From Methylotuvimicrobium sp018830325 (GTDB taxonomy: Bacteria; Pseudomonadota; Gammaproteobacteria; Methylococcales; Methylomonadaceae), in NCBI RefSeq assembly GCF_044788715.1, contig NZ_CP173170.1, positions 2,480,001 through 2,544,000 on the forward strand: DNA of 64,000 nt, written 5' to 3'. The position numbers and the translations under genes were made by a program. Below the pieces are notes generated by a model. That model saw nothing but the letters and a program-made list of their open reading frames with translations, was not told the DNA's origin and ran no database searches. Shown in pieces: positions 23,237 to 32,990 of this stretch. Positions within the stretch are counted from its first letter, which is position 1, and each line of letters starts with the position of its first letter.

Positions 23237-23329
23237 GAACAACGCTTCTGCAAACGACTGGGGCTGGAAATCATCCCGGCCAACTGCCGTGATTTTCTGG
23301 ATTATATGATGACGAAAGAAGCGGCTTAG

Positions 23330-23974
23330 CAGTGTAATCTTAGGGCGGGGCGGGGCGGCGCTCCGTCATGAATTTCAAAAAAGCTTCATCGACTTTGTTG
23401 CAAGATCCCCAAGTTTTGTCTTCATCCTCACTTTCTGTCGCGGCATTCAGATCTATACTTCGCACGGCCCCAAACGCGGCGTTTTGAACTGGTTGGGAAA
23501 AGACAAGAATAAATCCGGAACAACCACGCCGGCTCCGCCAAATGTTAGCGGTATTCTGAACATTCGGAAAGGATAGTTAGTCGGATTTGTCGGAACGCAA
23601 TTGCAACCGCTATTATCTCTATGCAATTCGCAATTTCACGCGATTCGTACAACTGTTACCGGGGAAGTCTGCGTTAACGCATTGAAGTATACGACGCTTG
23701 TATCTGTTGTCGAAAAGCGGCGGAGCCGAGAAGATAGCCGCCAAACAAGACTTATGGGTTGCCGAAGGAATAAAGCCAGGATCATAAAAGGCAAAGCAAT
23801 AAGTAGTTATAGTTGCGCATAATGTATATTATGTTAAATAATGACATGGTCATGATAGCTTTGTCGCTTACAAGAATCTTTATCAATTAACCCTGATCAT
23901 TTGATATTCACAGAATAGTAACTAAACTTTGATTTCTTTTTACAGCTCACTTTAAGACCTAAGGCGCTTCCAAT
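23330..23974. other. Intergenic region after the SIR2-like gene
   Basis: No gene could be supported. A GGGGCGGGGCGG run lies at the left. A coding-like stretch without a start ends at 23576 (reading GPKRGVLNWLGKDKNKSG) and may be the remnant of a gene. The right third is A+T-rich and probably holds the promoter for the next gene. Confidence 0.4.
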
Positions 23975-24433
23975 TTGAAGTCAAACGAATCGAATAAAAA
24001 TCTACGACGAAAGCAATTAGGATTTTTAGTGTTGCTCTTTGTTTTGATGTCGCAGGTTTTATCCGCTCCCACGCTAAGTATTTATCCCGTTGTCAACAGC
24101 GCATTAACGCAAAACTCTGTTAGCCGAAACGGATTGAGTGCTATTTTTAGAATGCGGCTTCGCCAATGGCAAGACGGTTCTCCCATTACTGTTTTTGTAT
24201 TACATGACAGCAACCCTCTTCATAAACAGTTTTGTAAACAAGTATTGAATGTATTTCCACATCAGATGCGTCGAAGCTGGAACAAGCTGGTATTTAGCGG
24301 GACCGGCCAGGCTCCTGTTACCGTAGCCAGCAAGGAAGAAATGGTTGATAAAATCGCATCTACACCTGGCGCAATAGGATATTTAAGCGATGAAGACATC
24401 CCTGAAAATATCAAAATCCTGATCATTAAATAA
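23975..24433 (+). CDS. Small PstS-like periplasmic substrate-binding protein
   Basis: The product is 152 residues from a TTG start, with AAGG about ten bases upstream. An N-terminal signal peptide (LGFLVLLFVLMSQVLSA) is followed by a short domain with RNGLSAIFRMRLRQW, ITVFVLHD, HKQFCKQVLNVFP and GAIGYLSDEDIP. This is the compact phosphate-type binding fold seen in small PstS-like proteins. It sits 14 bases before an outer-membrane porin gene and near a GGDEF-EAL sensor. The ligand is not known; phosphate or another oxyanion is inferred. Confidence 0.72.
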   Translation: MKSNESNKNLRRKQLGFLVLLFVLMSQVLSAPTLSIYPVVNSALTQNSVSRNGLSAIFRMRLRQWQDGSPITVFVLHDSNPLHKQFCKQVLNVFPHQMRRSWNKLVFSGTGQAPVTVASKEEMVDKIASTPGAIGYLSDEDIPENIKILIIK

Positions 24434-24447
24434 GGCCTTTTCCAGTC

Positions 24448-25662
24448 ATGCGTCATACGTCGACTTTAAACCGTTTTTTTAAATTGCATAGCTACGGTAT
24501 CGTATTAGTTTTATGCTGTCTGTTTACAAATACTCAAGCCTTTGAAAGCGATTGGTTACCTCAAAACCTTCAAATTCACGGTTTTTTATCCCAAGGATTT
24601 ATTCATACTTCCGATAATAACTTTTTTGGTAAAACTGACGACTCGATATCAACCGACTTTAGAGAACTCGGTATCAATGCCTCTTATAGGATTTTGCCGG
24701 AATTGCAAATTGCCATGCAGGTAGTATGGCGCGATGCGGGTAAAACCGACGATAGCAACGTCCGAATCGATTACGGAGTAGCCAGTTATACTTTATATTC
24801 GTCGGAACTTTCACTATTAACACTTAGGGGCGGCAGAGTCCCTACTCCGCTAGGCTTATACAACGATACGCGGGACGTGGCTTCGACTCGCCCCAACATC
24901 TTATTACCGCAATCGATTTATTTCGATGTCAATAGAAATTTAGCGTTATCAGCCGATGGCGGCTATATCTATGGAGAACATAGAACCGACTATGGCGATT
25001 TTTCGTTGAATTTCGGTGTAGTCGTCCCAAGAATGGATGATCCTGATTTCAAAAATACACTAGTCGGTTCAGATCCTGGGAAAATGGAAGGCGACATATC
25101 CTGGGTGTTGCGTACCGGGTATGAATGGGAAAACGGCTTAGCCAAGCTAGCTATAACCTATGCGGATTTTAATGGCGATTACAAACCATCAGCCGGCGCT
25201 TTTTTTCAGGCAGGCTCCTGGCGATTTAATCCATTAATCTTTTCAGCACAATATAACGCCGAAAAATGGTCACTTACCGGAGAATACGCCTTACGCCGGG
25301 CCCAATTGAGGAATTTCGGGGCTATTCCGGACACTGAATTTACCGGCCAAAGTTTTTATATACAAGGCACCTACAGACTGACTTCTTCTCTGGAAGCATT
25401 AGTGCGTTATGACGAATTAATTTGGGATATGGATGATAGAAAAGGTTTGAAAATCGCGCAAGCCGCACCCGGAATTGCCAATCATTCCAGGTTTGCTCAA
25501 GATTGGACTTTTGGTTTACGTTATGAAATATTGCCGGCATTGAATTTCAGTGCCGAATACCACCGAATTAATGGAACCGGCTGGTTATCCAACTTGGAAA
25601 ACCCCCAAGGAACAACGCAGCATTGGGATATGTATACCATTATGATGTCTTACGATTTCTAA
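24448..25662 (+). CDS. Outer-membrane beta-barrel porin
   Basis: The product has 404 residues with a signal peptide (YGIVLVLCCLFTNTQA). Alternating hydrophobic/polar strands end in the classic C-terminal aromatic: MMSYDF. Segments such as LQIHGFLSQGFIHTSD near the start and LRGGRVPTPLGLYNDTRD are typical of proteobacterial porin-like proteins of this size. It probably lets small solutes or anions through the outer membrane, together with the upstream binding protein. The stop overlaps that of the convergent sensor gene by four bases. Confidence 0.85.
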   Translation: MRHTSTLNRFFKLHSYGIVLVLCCLFTNTQAFESDWLPQNLQIHGFLSQGFIHTSDNNFFGKTDDSISTDFRELGINASYRILPELQIAMQVVWRDAGKTDDSNVRIDYGVASYTLYSSELSLLTLRGGRVPTPLGLYNDTRDVASTRPNILLPQSIYFDVNRNLALSADGGYIYGEHRTDYGDFSLNFGVVVPRMDDPDFKNTLVGSDPGKMEGDISWVLRTGYEWENGLAKLAITYADFNGDYKPSAGAFFQAGSWRFNPLIFSAQYNAEKWSLTGEYALRRAQLRNFGAIPDTEFTGQSFYIQGTYRLTSSLEALVRYDELIWDMDDRKGLKIAQAAPGIANHSRFAQDWTFGLRYEILPALNFSAEYHRINGTGWLSNLENPQGTTQHWDMYTIMMSYDF

Positions 25663-28529
25663 TAGTCTGCATCGTCATTCTTATGAAATTCAAGAAATGG
25701 CATCGGCTTGCCTATTCCATAACCTTGGGCATAATCGACACCAAGTGTTCCCAGTTTTTCGAAAATAGCGTCATTTTCAACGAATTCGGCAATCGTTTTT
25801 AAGCCCATTCCTTGCCCTACACTGTTAATGGCGTTGACAAATAATTGGTCATCGAGGCTTGAATTAATATTTTTTACAAATGACCCGTCTATTTTTAAAT
25901 ATTCAACCGGTAATTGTCTTAGATAGCTCATCGATGAAAAGCCCACACCGAAATCGTCCAAAGCAAAACTTCCGCCTATGTTGTTTATTTTATTTATAAA
26001 TTCATGGGCGGACTGCAGATTGGTTACGGCCTGAGTTTCGGTCACTTCAAAAATAAATTTATGTGCATCGAGCCCATATGAGCGCAACAGCTTATCGATT
26101 TTTGAAAAAGCATCGACATTTGAAAGCGTCTCCCCGGATAAATTAATTGACAGCCTAATATCGATTCCTTGTTCTATCAATTCAACCTGCTTTACGAAAG
26201 CGAGTTCGACAACGCACATATCGAGTTGAAAAATTAATCCCGTTTGTTCAGCGACTTCGATAAACATACCTGGCGGAATGATTTCGTCGTTGCTTCCAAT
26301 CATTCTCAATAAACACTCGTAATGAGATATAGTCTTATCACGAATATGCATGATTGGTTGGTAAAACAGCTTAAATTGCCGATCGTTAAGTGCCTGTTCA
26401 ATTTTGGCTTTCCAATTGACCTTCGTTTTGATTTCGCTCCGATGAATATCCTCGCTATTTGCGAGTCTCCACCCTCCCCGGCCGGATTCTTTGGCTTTAT
26501 ACATTGCAACATCGGCAGTTGCCAAAAGGTCTTGAGCAGAGCAATTAGGCTCCGGAAACATTAACAAACCCGCGCTAACCGAAACCCGGTGTTGTTGATT
26601 GTTGTCCGTTATCGATACCGAGGTCATTCCTGTACAAATTTTTTGCACTAAATCCTCAGCCGCTTGTTGACTGATTTCAGGAGCCATCACGATAAATTCA
26701 TCGCCTCCAAAGCGAGCGATTACATCGGTATCGCGAGTGAAACTGCGCAGTTTTTCGGCCACTTTAACTAATAGTTCGTCACCGATTTGATGTCCGCTGC
26801 TATCGTTAACGTATTTAAATTGATCGACATCGAAAAAAATCAAGGCCGAGCTATGATGATAGCGATTCGCTATATTGATAGCATGCTCGAACTCTTTTTC
26901 GAATTTTCGGCGGTTATATAGACCTGTCAACGGGTCGTGTTCGGCTAACCAAGTCAATTGTTTTTCGGATTTGCGTCTATCGGTTAAATCCAACCCGACA
27001 ATGAGAACTTCAGGATCGGCATCGATACCTAGCTCTTTGAGCACTAATGGCGATAAAAACCATGAGATATAGAGTTGAGCACCGTCGACGGAATAAATCG
27101 GACATTCGTATTGAAAGGTATTATTATGCTTATCAAGTAGTTGTGTTATTGAACTTTCAATCATTCCTCTATGTTCTTCAGTAGGAATAAATTCAACAAA
27201 ATCTGTATTTAATAATTCGGCTTCCGTATATTGAAGCAAATATTGCGCATACTGATTGACGGATTTAATGCGCCCCACACTATCGACCGTCATAATAATG
27301 ACTTGAGCCGAATTAAGAATATTGTCAATAAAATTCTTTTCAATTTGCAGTTCCAAAGCCTGTTCGGAGAGGCGTTGGGTGCGTAAATTAACTTCATCGT
27401 CCAGTTGCTTAAGGGTTGAAATCAGTTGATGCGAGGCGAATTCCAAAACATCAATTTCATCTTTAAAGAAACTGTGTTTTTTCGAATGAAGTAATAATTT
27501 AGCCACTAAGTCGTATTGTTTTTTTGCGATCAACGGCAATAATGCAATGAGTCTTTTTAATTTTTGCGTCGGTCCAATCAATAATAGTAACAATACTCCG
27601 CCGGACAACAATAAACTAAGCAATCCATTAATGGCATAGAGAGCAGTCGCTTTTTTGATTTCGTCCAAGCCCCGACTAATGTCTTCAATAATCAAAAGTA
27701 CTGTATTGTTGTTTCCGTTAAACGGAAAAGGAATGATCTCATAAGTCCTATTCTCAAACTTAAATATCTTCGGATGATCGGGTATTCCATCAGGATATTG
27801 CCGACTAAAAGCGTTAAGTAATCCGATATTGCGTTCTGAATCCGTTAAAGCCACTATATTTGCTTGCCATGGCGGAATAGAAAGTAATTCTTTTTTTGGA
27901 TTTGTGAATTCATGAGGTAACGTTAAGATACTAATCCCGGAACCGGTCAAGTCTCTCATCTTTAAAACCGTATCGGCAAGATCGATACCAAAAATGAATA
28001 CGCCGATAAAACTTCCGTGATGTAAAAACGGCGTAGCATGAAAATGAACGCAGCGCTCCTCGCACAAAATATTGTCGAACGGTGATTCGTGGGTAATGAC
28101 ATAATCCAACCATTCTGAAAACTGCCCTTGATACGGCGTATTCCCCCAAGAAGCAATCAACTTTCCATCCGTGCTAAACAAAAATGCCGACTCAATATCC
28201 GATTCGACTTCAATTTTAAACCAGTTGTTATCGATAAAATGGTCAATGACCTCTAATGCGTTTTGGGGGCTGGTTTTGTCATCGATAAATGCCGGAATCA
28301 ACCAACCGATATCGACCCTGTCGTTCTTGATGCCTTCCAAAATACCTTGAAAGGCTTGTCGATAAAAGCGATGAACACGAGACCTTTCTTGCTGATAATT
28401 TTGATTCAATGAAAACTGTCCGAACAAAACAATGGCACCGGATGCTAATGCTGTTGCAAAACCGACAGCGAGTATTGTTTTCCAAACCAGACTAAGAGAC
28501 GGCTGTTTTTGTTTTTTGACAGATGGCAT
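25659..28529 (-). CDS. Membrane sensor diguanylate cyclase/phosphodiesterase (PAS-GGDEF-EAL)
   Basis: The product has 956 residues. It has a transmembrane helix near 17-37, a periplasmic sensor of about 250 residues, a second helix near 295-315, a coiled linker, a PAS domain near 385-515, GGDEF near 605 and EAL from about 730. The GGDEF motif is intact and preceded by an RDTD I-site at the right distance. The EAL motif reads ECLLR, but the other catalytic residues are present (INLSGETL, FEVTETQ, DDFGVGFSS, YLKIDGSF). It may make and break c-di-GMP. It ends in overlap with the porin gene. Confidence 0.93.
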   Translation of the reverse strand: MPSVKKQKQPSLSLVWKTILAVGFATALASGAIVLFGQFSLNQNYQQERSRVHRFYRQAFQGILEGIKNDRVDIGWLIPAFIDDKTSPQNALEVIDHFIDNNWFKIEVESDIESAFLFSTDGKLIASWGNTPYQGQFSEWLDYVITHESPFDNILCEERCVHFHATPFLHHGSFIGVFIFGIDLADTVLKMRDLTGSGISILTLPHEFTNPKKELLSIPPWQANIVALTDSERNIGLLNAFSRQYPDGIPDHPKIFKFENRTYEIIPFPFNGNNNTVLLIIEDISRGLDEIKKATALYAINGLLSLLLSGGVLLLLLIGPTQKLKRLIALLPLIAKKQYDLVAKLLLHSKKHSFFKDEIDVLEFASHQLISTLKQLDDEVNLRTQRLSEQALELQIEKNFIDNILNSAQVIIMTVDSVGRIKSVNQYAQYLLQYTEAELLNTDFVEFIPTEEHRGMIESSITQLLDKHNNTFQYECPIYSVDGAQLYISWFLSPLVLKELGIDADPEVLIVGLDLTDRRKSEKQLTWLAEHDPLTGLYNRRKFEKEFEHAINIANRYHHSSALIFFDVDQFKYVNDSSGHQIGDELLVKVAEKLRSFTRDTDVIARFGGDEFIVMAPEISQQAAEDLVQKICTGMTSVSITDNNQQHRVSVSAGLLMFPEPNCSAQDLLATADVAMYKAKESGRGGWRLANSEDIHRSEIKTKVNWKAKIEQALNDRQFKLFYQPIMHIRDKTISHYECLLRMIGSNDEIIPPGMFIEVAEQTGLIFQLDMCVVELAFVKQVELIEQGIDIRLSINLSGETLSNVDAFSKIDKLLRSYGLDAHKFIFEVTETQAVTNLQSAHEFINKINNIGGSFALDDFGVGFSSMSYLRQLPVEYLKIDGSFVKNINSSLDDQLFVNAINSVGQGMGLKTIAEFVENDAIFEKLGTLGVDYAQGYGIGKPMPFLEFHKNDDADY

Positions 28530-28533
28530 GTTG

Positions 28534-29268
28534 TCAATGAGAATCTTTTAGTTCCGAACTGATAATGTCAAATAAGAGTCGATATTCCGGCATTAAGTTT
28601 TGATAAGTTTTTTTAGGAAAAATAATAAAAGGTGCACGTATGCCAAAGTGGTCTATGGGTTGTCCAATCTGTTTTAATTCAACGCCAAAGCGCACTAATA
28701 ATCTAGCTAAACGAGGCTCCATTAATGCAATACCATAATCGAGTGCGTGTTCCAGCATAAGAGAGATAGAAGAGAAAGTTAAGCTCATTGGTAGGTAATT
28801 AGTGGAAAATCGTCTGTTTTCGTGATCATTTTCACGCATATTGTTATTTATCGAATAGTCTTTATCGGATGGTCTTCTTCTAAAACGAGAGATCAGAGCC
28901 ATTCTGGATACTTCGCCTGTCTTACCTTCTTTTAGTGAAGTTATACCAGAGCCTCTAAAGTCGAATTCTTTTTTATAATACAATTCAATCGGTAACTTTT
29001 TCTCCGTGTCACCTTCTAATGTGATGATACGAATATTTCCAATAGGTTTTTTATCTCTTTTATAAAATAAAAGACCATGAACGGCATCGTCATCCCATTC
29101 ATCCGATTCTTGAAATTCGTTTTCAGAATTCGGCGATAATTTTTTTAATTCCTCACAATAAACCTGGTATCTAACGTGATAAGCTTGCTCTAGTAAATCC
29201 TGAGTATTCGCCTTAACCGTATAAAAATAATTTTGATAGTGTTCGCATAGCGTCATTGTATCTTTCAT
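28534..29268 (-). CDS. PEP-CTERM/exosortase-associated acyltransferase
   Basis: The product has 244 residues. QAYHVRYQVYCEEL, then a strand region IGNIRIITLEG and EVSRMALISRFRRR match the autoinducer-synthase-like (LuxI/GNAT fold) acyltransferases that accompany exosortase/PEP-CTERM systems. The substrate is unknown; N-acyl amino acid synthesis has been proposed for relatives. The C-terminus is GIRAPFIIFPKKTYQNLMPEY. The start follows AAGGAT. It lies four bases upstream of the sensor gene, so the two may be cotranscribed. No exosortase or PEP-CTERM target is in the window. Confidence 0.85.
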   Translation of the reverse strand: MKDTMTLCEHYQNYFYTVKANTQDLLEQAYHVRYQVYCEELKKLSPNSENEFQESDEWDDDAVHGLLFYKRDKKPIGNIRIITLEGDTEKKLPIELYYKKEFDFRGSGITSLKEGKTGEVSRMALISRFRRRPSDKDYSINNNMRENDHENRRFSTNYLPMSLTFSSISLMLEHALDYGIALMEPRLARLLVRFGVELKQIGQPIDHFGIRAPFIIFPKKTYQNLMPEYRLLFDIISSELKDSH

Positions 29269-29363
29269 TTGTATCCTTCTTCCTTCTCATATCCTAAAAT
29301 ATTGACTAGACTCTAAGCATAGTTCAAAGCATTTATTTATCTAGAACCCATGTTAGGTCAACT

Positions 29364-30146
29364 ATGAAAGTTTTTCACGGAGAAGTCAGCTCGGAATATC
29401 TGCAAAAAGCGGCAGATATTTTTTTACCGATTAAGCATCACAGTTATAAAAAAATGAATATTTCCAACGGAAATATAATAGCCGACATCGGATGTGGGCC
29501 TGGGGTAGATGTTGCCGAACTATCGAAAATGGTTGGGAAAGACGGTGAAGTCTTCGGGTATGATCATGATCAAGAGATGTTAAAAAGCGCTATCCAGAAT
29601 TGTAGACAACTTTCTACAATTCAACAGGCTAATTTAATACAAGGTAGTGCCGAAAAGTTACCTTTCAGGAATGGGTTATTCGATAGTTGTCGAAGCGAGC
29701 GATTATTCATGCACCTCAAACAGCCGGAACAAACACTTTTGGAAATAAAAAGAGTGACTAAAGACAATGGATACGTTGTCGTTGTGGAAACAGACTGGGC
29801 TAGCTTGTCGATCGATACCCAACTACCCGGAGTCGAGCGCACTCTTTCTCATTATCGTATGTCGCATATGATGAACAATGGCTACTCAGGCAGAAGCTTA
29901 TACAGGCAATTCAAAAAATGTGGTTTCAGTCATATTGAAGTCGAAGTATTTCCGATTATTGCAACCGATATAAACCTTTTCTATTCATTATCGGTACAGC
30001 AGATTGTCGAAAATCAAGCCTTGGCCAATCATGCGATTACGGAACAAGAACTGAACCATTGGCGAACCGACTTACAACGCGCCGCAACGGATGATTCTTT
30101 CTATGCCTGTATCAACGTTTTAGTGGTTTCAGCTCAAAAGTCTTGA
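29364..30146 (+). CDS. Class I SAM-dependent methyltransferase
   Basis: The product has 260 residues. The SAM motif I IIADIGCGPGVDVAEL near 40, the acidic strand VFGYDHDQEM, motif NLIQGSAEKLPFRNGLFDS and the post-motif EIKRVTKDNGYVVVVETDW are all visible, as in UbiE/Ubi-like methyltransferases. The substrate is unknown. It diverges from the acyltransferase gene and converges with tatD. Confidence 0.88.
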   Translation: MKVFHGEVSSEYLQKAADIFLPIKHHSYKKMNISNGNIIADIGCGPGVDVAELSKMVGKDGEVFGYDHDQEMLKSAIQNCRQLSTIQQANLIQGSAEKLPFRNGLFDSCRSERLFMHLKQPEQTLLEIKRVTKDNGYVVVVETDWASLSIDTQLPGVERTLSHYRMSHMMNNGYSGRSLYRQFKKCGFSHIEVEVFPIIATDINLFYSLSVQQIVENQALANHAITEQELNHWRTDLQRAATDDSFYACINVLVVSAQKS

Positions 30147-30159
30147 AAAGTATTGAATT

Positions 30160-30939
30160 TCATAGGCATTCAAAATTAAATAAGCGTACAAAGTTCTCTT
30201 TACTCTGGTCCGCGATGACTTCCAACGAAGTATTTCTTAATTTAGCTATAAATTCGGCCACATGTCGAACATAAATCGGATAATTAGGCCGCCCGCGAAA
30301 AGGAACCGGAGCTAGGTAGGGCGAGTCGGTTTCAATCAAATATCTATCCGCCGGAATTTTTTGCGCCACTTCTTGTATTGCTTTAGCATTATTGAACGTT
30401 ACAATTCCTGAAAAGGAAATATAAAAATTCAACTCGAGCGCACGAAGCGCAAATTCCCAGTCTTCGGTAAAACAATGGATAATACCGCCTACCGAATCGG
30501 CACCTTCTTCTTTCAAAATGCGTAAAGTGTCTTCTCGGGCTTCTCGCGTATGGACGATTAAAGGTTTATTTAAACTTTTCGCTGCCGCGATATGTCGTCT
30601 AAATCGCTGGTGTTGCCAAGATAAGTCCCCTTCACTTCTAAAATAATCCAATCCGGTTTCACCGATGCCGATGACTTTTTCGGCTTGGCCGAGTGTGATC
30701 AATTCATCAGTTGTCGGCTCCTTTCCGTCATGCGAATTAGGATGCACGCCGACCGTCAAGGAGATCTGGGGATAAGGAGCGACCAATTCGCACATCGACG
30801 GGTAAGCTTCAAGATCGATGCTGATACACAGCATGTGCTCGATTTGATGTTTCGAAGCTTCTTGCATGAAGCAAGAAAAATCATCTTGATAGGGAGTCAG
30901 GTCGATACGATCTAAATGGCAGTGAGAGTCGATTAGCAT
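30160..30939 (-). CDS. TatD-family metal-dependent hydrolase
   Basis: The product has 259 residues with the family start MLIDSHCHLD, then GVHPN, IGETGLDYF, HTREA, IHCFTE and ETDSPYLAP. These are the metal ligands of the TIM-barrel TatD DNases (YcfH subgroup). It probably acts as a 3'-5' DNase or general phosphodiester hydrolase. As in many gammaproteobacteria it lies downstream of holB and a PilZ gene. Confidence 0.94.
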   Translation of the reverse strand: MLIDSHCHLDRIDLTPYQDDFSCFMQEASKHQIEHMLCISIDLEAYPSMCELVAPYPQISLTVGVHPNSHDGKEPTTDELITLGQAEKVIGIGETGLDYFRSEGDLSWQHQRFRRHIAAAKSLNKPLIVHTREAREDTLRILKEEGADSVGGIIHCFTEDWEFALRALELNFYISFSGIVTFNNAKAIQEVAQKIPADRYLIETDSPYLAPVPFRGRPNYPIYVRHVAEFIAKLRNTSLEVIADQSKENFVRLFNFECL

Positions 30940-31010
30940 GGGATAACACAGATTTTAAGATTGAGTTTAATTGGAGAAATTGGAGCGTGAGGCCCGACAA
31001 AACCAAACCG

Positions 31011-31364
31011 TTACATTGTATGAGTGGCTCGATCCGAATCCAGTGCGCCGGCCAAATAGGTTTCTATTTTATTACGAGCCATACCGCCATCCTGGTCGCT
31101 GAACTGAACGCCGATACCGGTAGTACGATACCCTTCCGAACCGGCTGGTGTTTTCCAAATGATTTTACCGGCAATCGGCAATCGCTCTGTTTCTTCCATT
31201 AAATTCAATAGCATAAAAACTTCCTGCCCCATTTCATATTCGCGATTTGTCGGAATAAACAATCCGCCATTGGTAATGAAAGGCATATAGGCGGCATAGA
31301 GTGCATTTTTATCTTTAATCGACAAGGATAATATTCCTTGTCTGGGCGATGATGATTCGGACAT
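31011..31364 (-). CDS. PilZ-domain protein (type IV pilus assembly type)
   Basis: The product has 117 residues containing a single PilZ fold: LSIKDKNALYAAYMPFITNGG, then GQEVFMLLNLMEE, a strand GKIIWKTPAG and GIGVQF. The N-terminal RxxxR c-di-GMP-binding motif is absent, as in the PilZ protein proper, which supports pilus function rather than c-di-GMP sensing. It is nine bases downstream of holB, the standard gammaproteobacterial order. Confidence 0.9.
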   Translation of the reverse strand: MSESSSPRQGILSLSIKDKNALYAAYMPFITNGGLFIPTNREYEMGQEVFMLLNLMEETERLPIAGKIIWKTPAGSEGYRTTGIGVQFSDQDGGMARNKIETYLAGALDSDRATHTM

Positions 31365-31372
31365 GCTTTTTC

Positions 31373-32362
31373 CTATTTTTCGTTAAGCCGCGCCCACTCG
31401 ATTAATAGCTCTTCGAATAGCAATTGTTTATTGAGCTGGGTATCGATGCGGTTTCGAGTGGTAAGCATAAGATCGTAGACGCTATACAAATGAGATAATT
31501 CTAAAGTTTGCGCGGATTTGTACAAGTCTTCAAATAAATCACGATTAATCAGTTTTTCGGCAGGTAATTGAAAACAACATTTAATTAAATCCGTAACCCA
31601 CCCTGTCACCCAAGTCAACAATAGGCCGGGATCCAGTTTAACCCATTGTTCCGAGACAATATACGGATGAGTGCGCAAAGCGGCTATGTCGAGCCATTGA
31701 TCGAAACATTTTCGACGTAATTCAAGGGTATCGTTTTTCGCATAATCCAAGGCCAACAAGGGCGAGCCATTCGATACGCTTAGCAATAAGTCACTATCTT
31801 TTTTTATTCCTTGATCTAACAACCACTGTTTAACACGTTCCGGATCGGGCCTCGAAAAATAGACCTTTTGACATCGACTCATCAAAGTAGCCGGGAGTCG
31901 GCTAGGTTTATCCGTGATGAGTAGCAGAACGGTTCGCTCGGTCGGTTCTTCAAGAAATTTCAAAAAAGCATTAACCGCTGAGATATTTAATTGATCGGCC
32001 GGTTCAACTATGACGACACGATTTGCCTCATATTGCGGTTTTAATGATAACACCGAAAGGATGTGTCTGATTTGATCGATTTTGATAGTCTTGCCGGGCT
32101 CTTCCGGATTCAGTCTGATATAGTCAGGGTGCGTTTGTGCATTGACTAATTGACAGCTATGACATTGGCCGCAAGGCAATCTGTTAGCATCTGTTTCAGA
32201 ACAAAACAAGGAATGTGCGAAACGCTCCGCCAACCGGCTTTTGCCTATGCCTTTATTTCCGGCAAACAATAGGGCTTGAGGTATGCGTTGACCGGTAATA
32301 TAGCGGACAAGATGCTGCCAGTCCGCTTCCTGCCAAGGCAATAGATCAGGAGTGATGGTCAT
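31373..32362 (-). CDS. holB: DNA polymerase III delta' subunit
   Basis: The product is a 329-residue clamp-loader subunit. Visible are LLFAGNKGIGKSRLAERFAHSLF (P-loop-like), the four-cysteine zinc module (LFCSE, CGQCHSCQL), VVIVEPADQLNISAVNAFLKFLEEP and LPATLMSRCQKV. I use the ATG at 32362, inside the 3' end of tmk, because the longer frame would begin with TTG. It partners with the tau/gamma and delta subunits to load the beta clamp. Confidence 0.95.
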   Translation of the reverse strand: MTITPDLLPWQEADWQHLVRYITGQRIPQALLFAGNKGIGKSRLAERFAHSLFCSETDANRLPCGQCHSCQLVNAQTHPDYIRLNPEEPGKTIKIDQIRHILSVLSLKPQYEANRVVIVEPADQLNISAVNAFLKFLEEPTERTVLLLITDKPSRLPATLMSRCQKVYFSRPDPERVKQWLLDQGIKKDSDLLLSVSNGSPLLALDYAKNDTLELRRKCFDQWLDIAALRTHPYIVSEQWVKLDPGLLLTWVTGWVTDLIKCCFQLPAEKLINRDLFEDLYKSAQTLELSHLYSVYDLMLTTRNRIDTQLNKQLLFEELLIEWARLNEK

Positions 32363-32990
32363 TAAAAACAAACGGGTGTAAAAAACGCGTTATTTCGCTT
32401 TGTACATCGATGAGTGGTTGGTCGGATTTAATAACTTTGATACGTTCCGGTTCCAATTTAGCCTGCAATAAATAAGCACGCCTAACTTGTTCGAAAAAAA
32501 CTAAGGTCTCGGATTCGATGCGATCTAACGAACTGCGATGACGAGCACGCTTGAGTCCTATTTCGACCGGCGCATCAAATAAAAAGGTTAAATCGGGCCG
32601 AAGATTACCTTGAACGAAATTTTCCAGCCACTGAATCGCTTGAGCACTCATATTGCGCCCTCCGCCCTGATAGGCGTAGGTCGCATCGGTAAAGCGGTCG
32701 CATATTACCCAAGAGCCGGCATGTAAGGCCGGCTCGATCACTTGTTTGAGATGTTGAGCGCGGGCAGCGAACATTAATAACAATTCCGCTTGATCGGTGA
32801 TGACTTCGTCGGATGACTGTTGTAATAACAAGGTTCGAATATGTTCCGCGAGGGGAGTGCCTCCGGGCTCTCGAGTGAGAATCACCGGAATTCCGTGCAA
32901 GCTTAGATAATCCTTTAAAAAACTCATATTGGTGGTTTTGCCTACCCCTTCCCCACCTTCAAGCGTTATGAATTTTCCTTTAATCATCAT
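32346..32990 (-). CDS. tmk: Thymidylate kinase
   Basis: The product has 214 residues and phosphorylates dTMP to dTDP. FITLEGGEGVGKTTNM (P-loop), LTREPGGTPLAE, the DRF/Y motif WVICDRFTDATYAYQGGGR and the FLFDAPVEIGLKRA strand are visible. It overlaps mltG by four bases (ATGA) and holB by 17, so the three are translationally coupled. Confidence 0.97.
   Translation of the reverse strand: MMIKGKFITLEGGEGVGKTTNMSFLKDYLSLHGIPVILTREPGGTPLAEHIRTLLLQQSSDEVITDQAELLLMFAARAQHLKQVIEPALHAGSWVICDRFTDATYAYQGGGRNMSAQAIQWLENFVQGNLRPDLTFLFDAPVEIGLKRARHRSSLDRIESETLVFFEQVRRAYLLQAKLEPERIKVIKSDQPLIDVQSEITRFLHPFVFNDHHS

Noticed and set aside
23601..23822. 73-codon plus-strand frame after the SIR2-like gene
   Set aside because: No Shine-Dalgarno sequence, low-complexity basic content and no resemblance to a protein domain.
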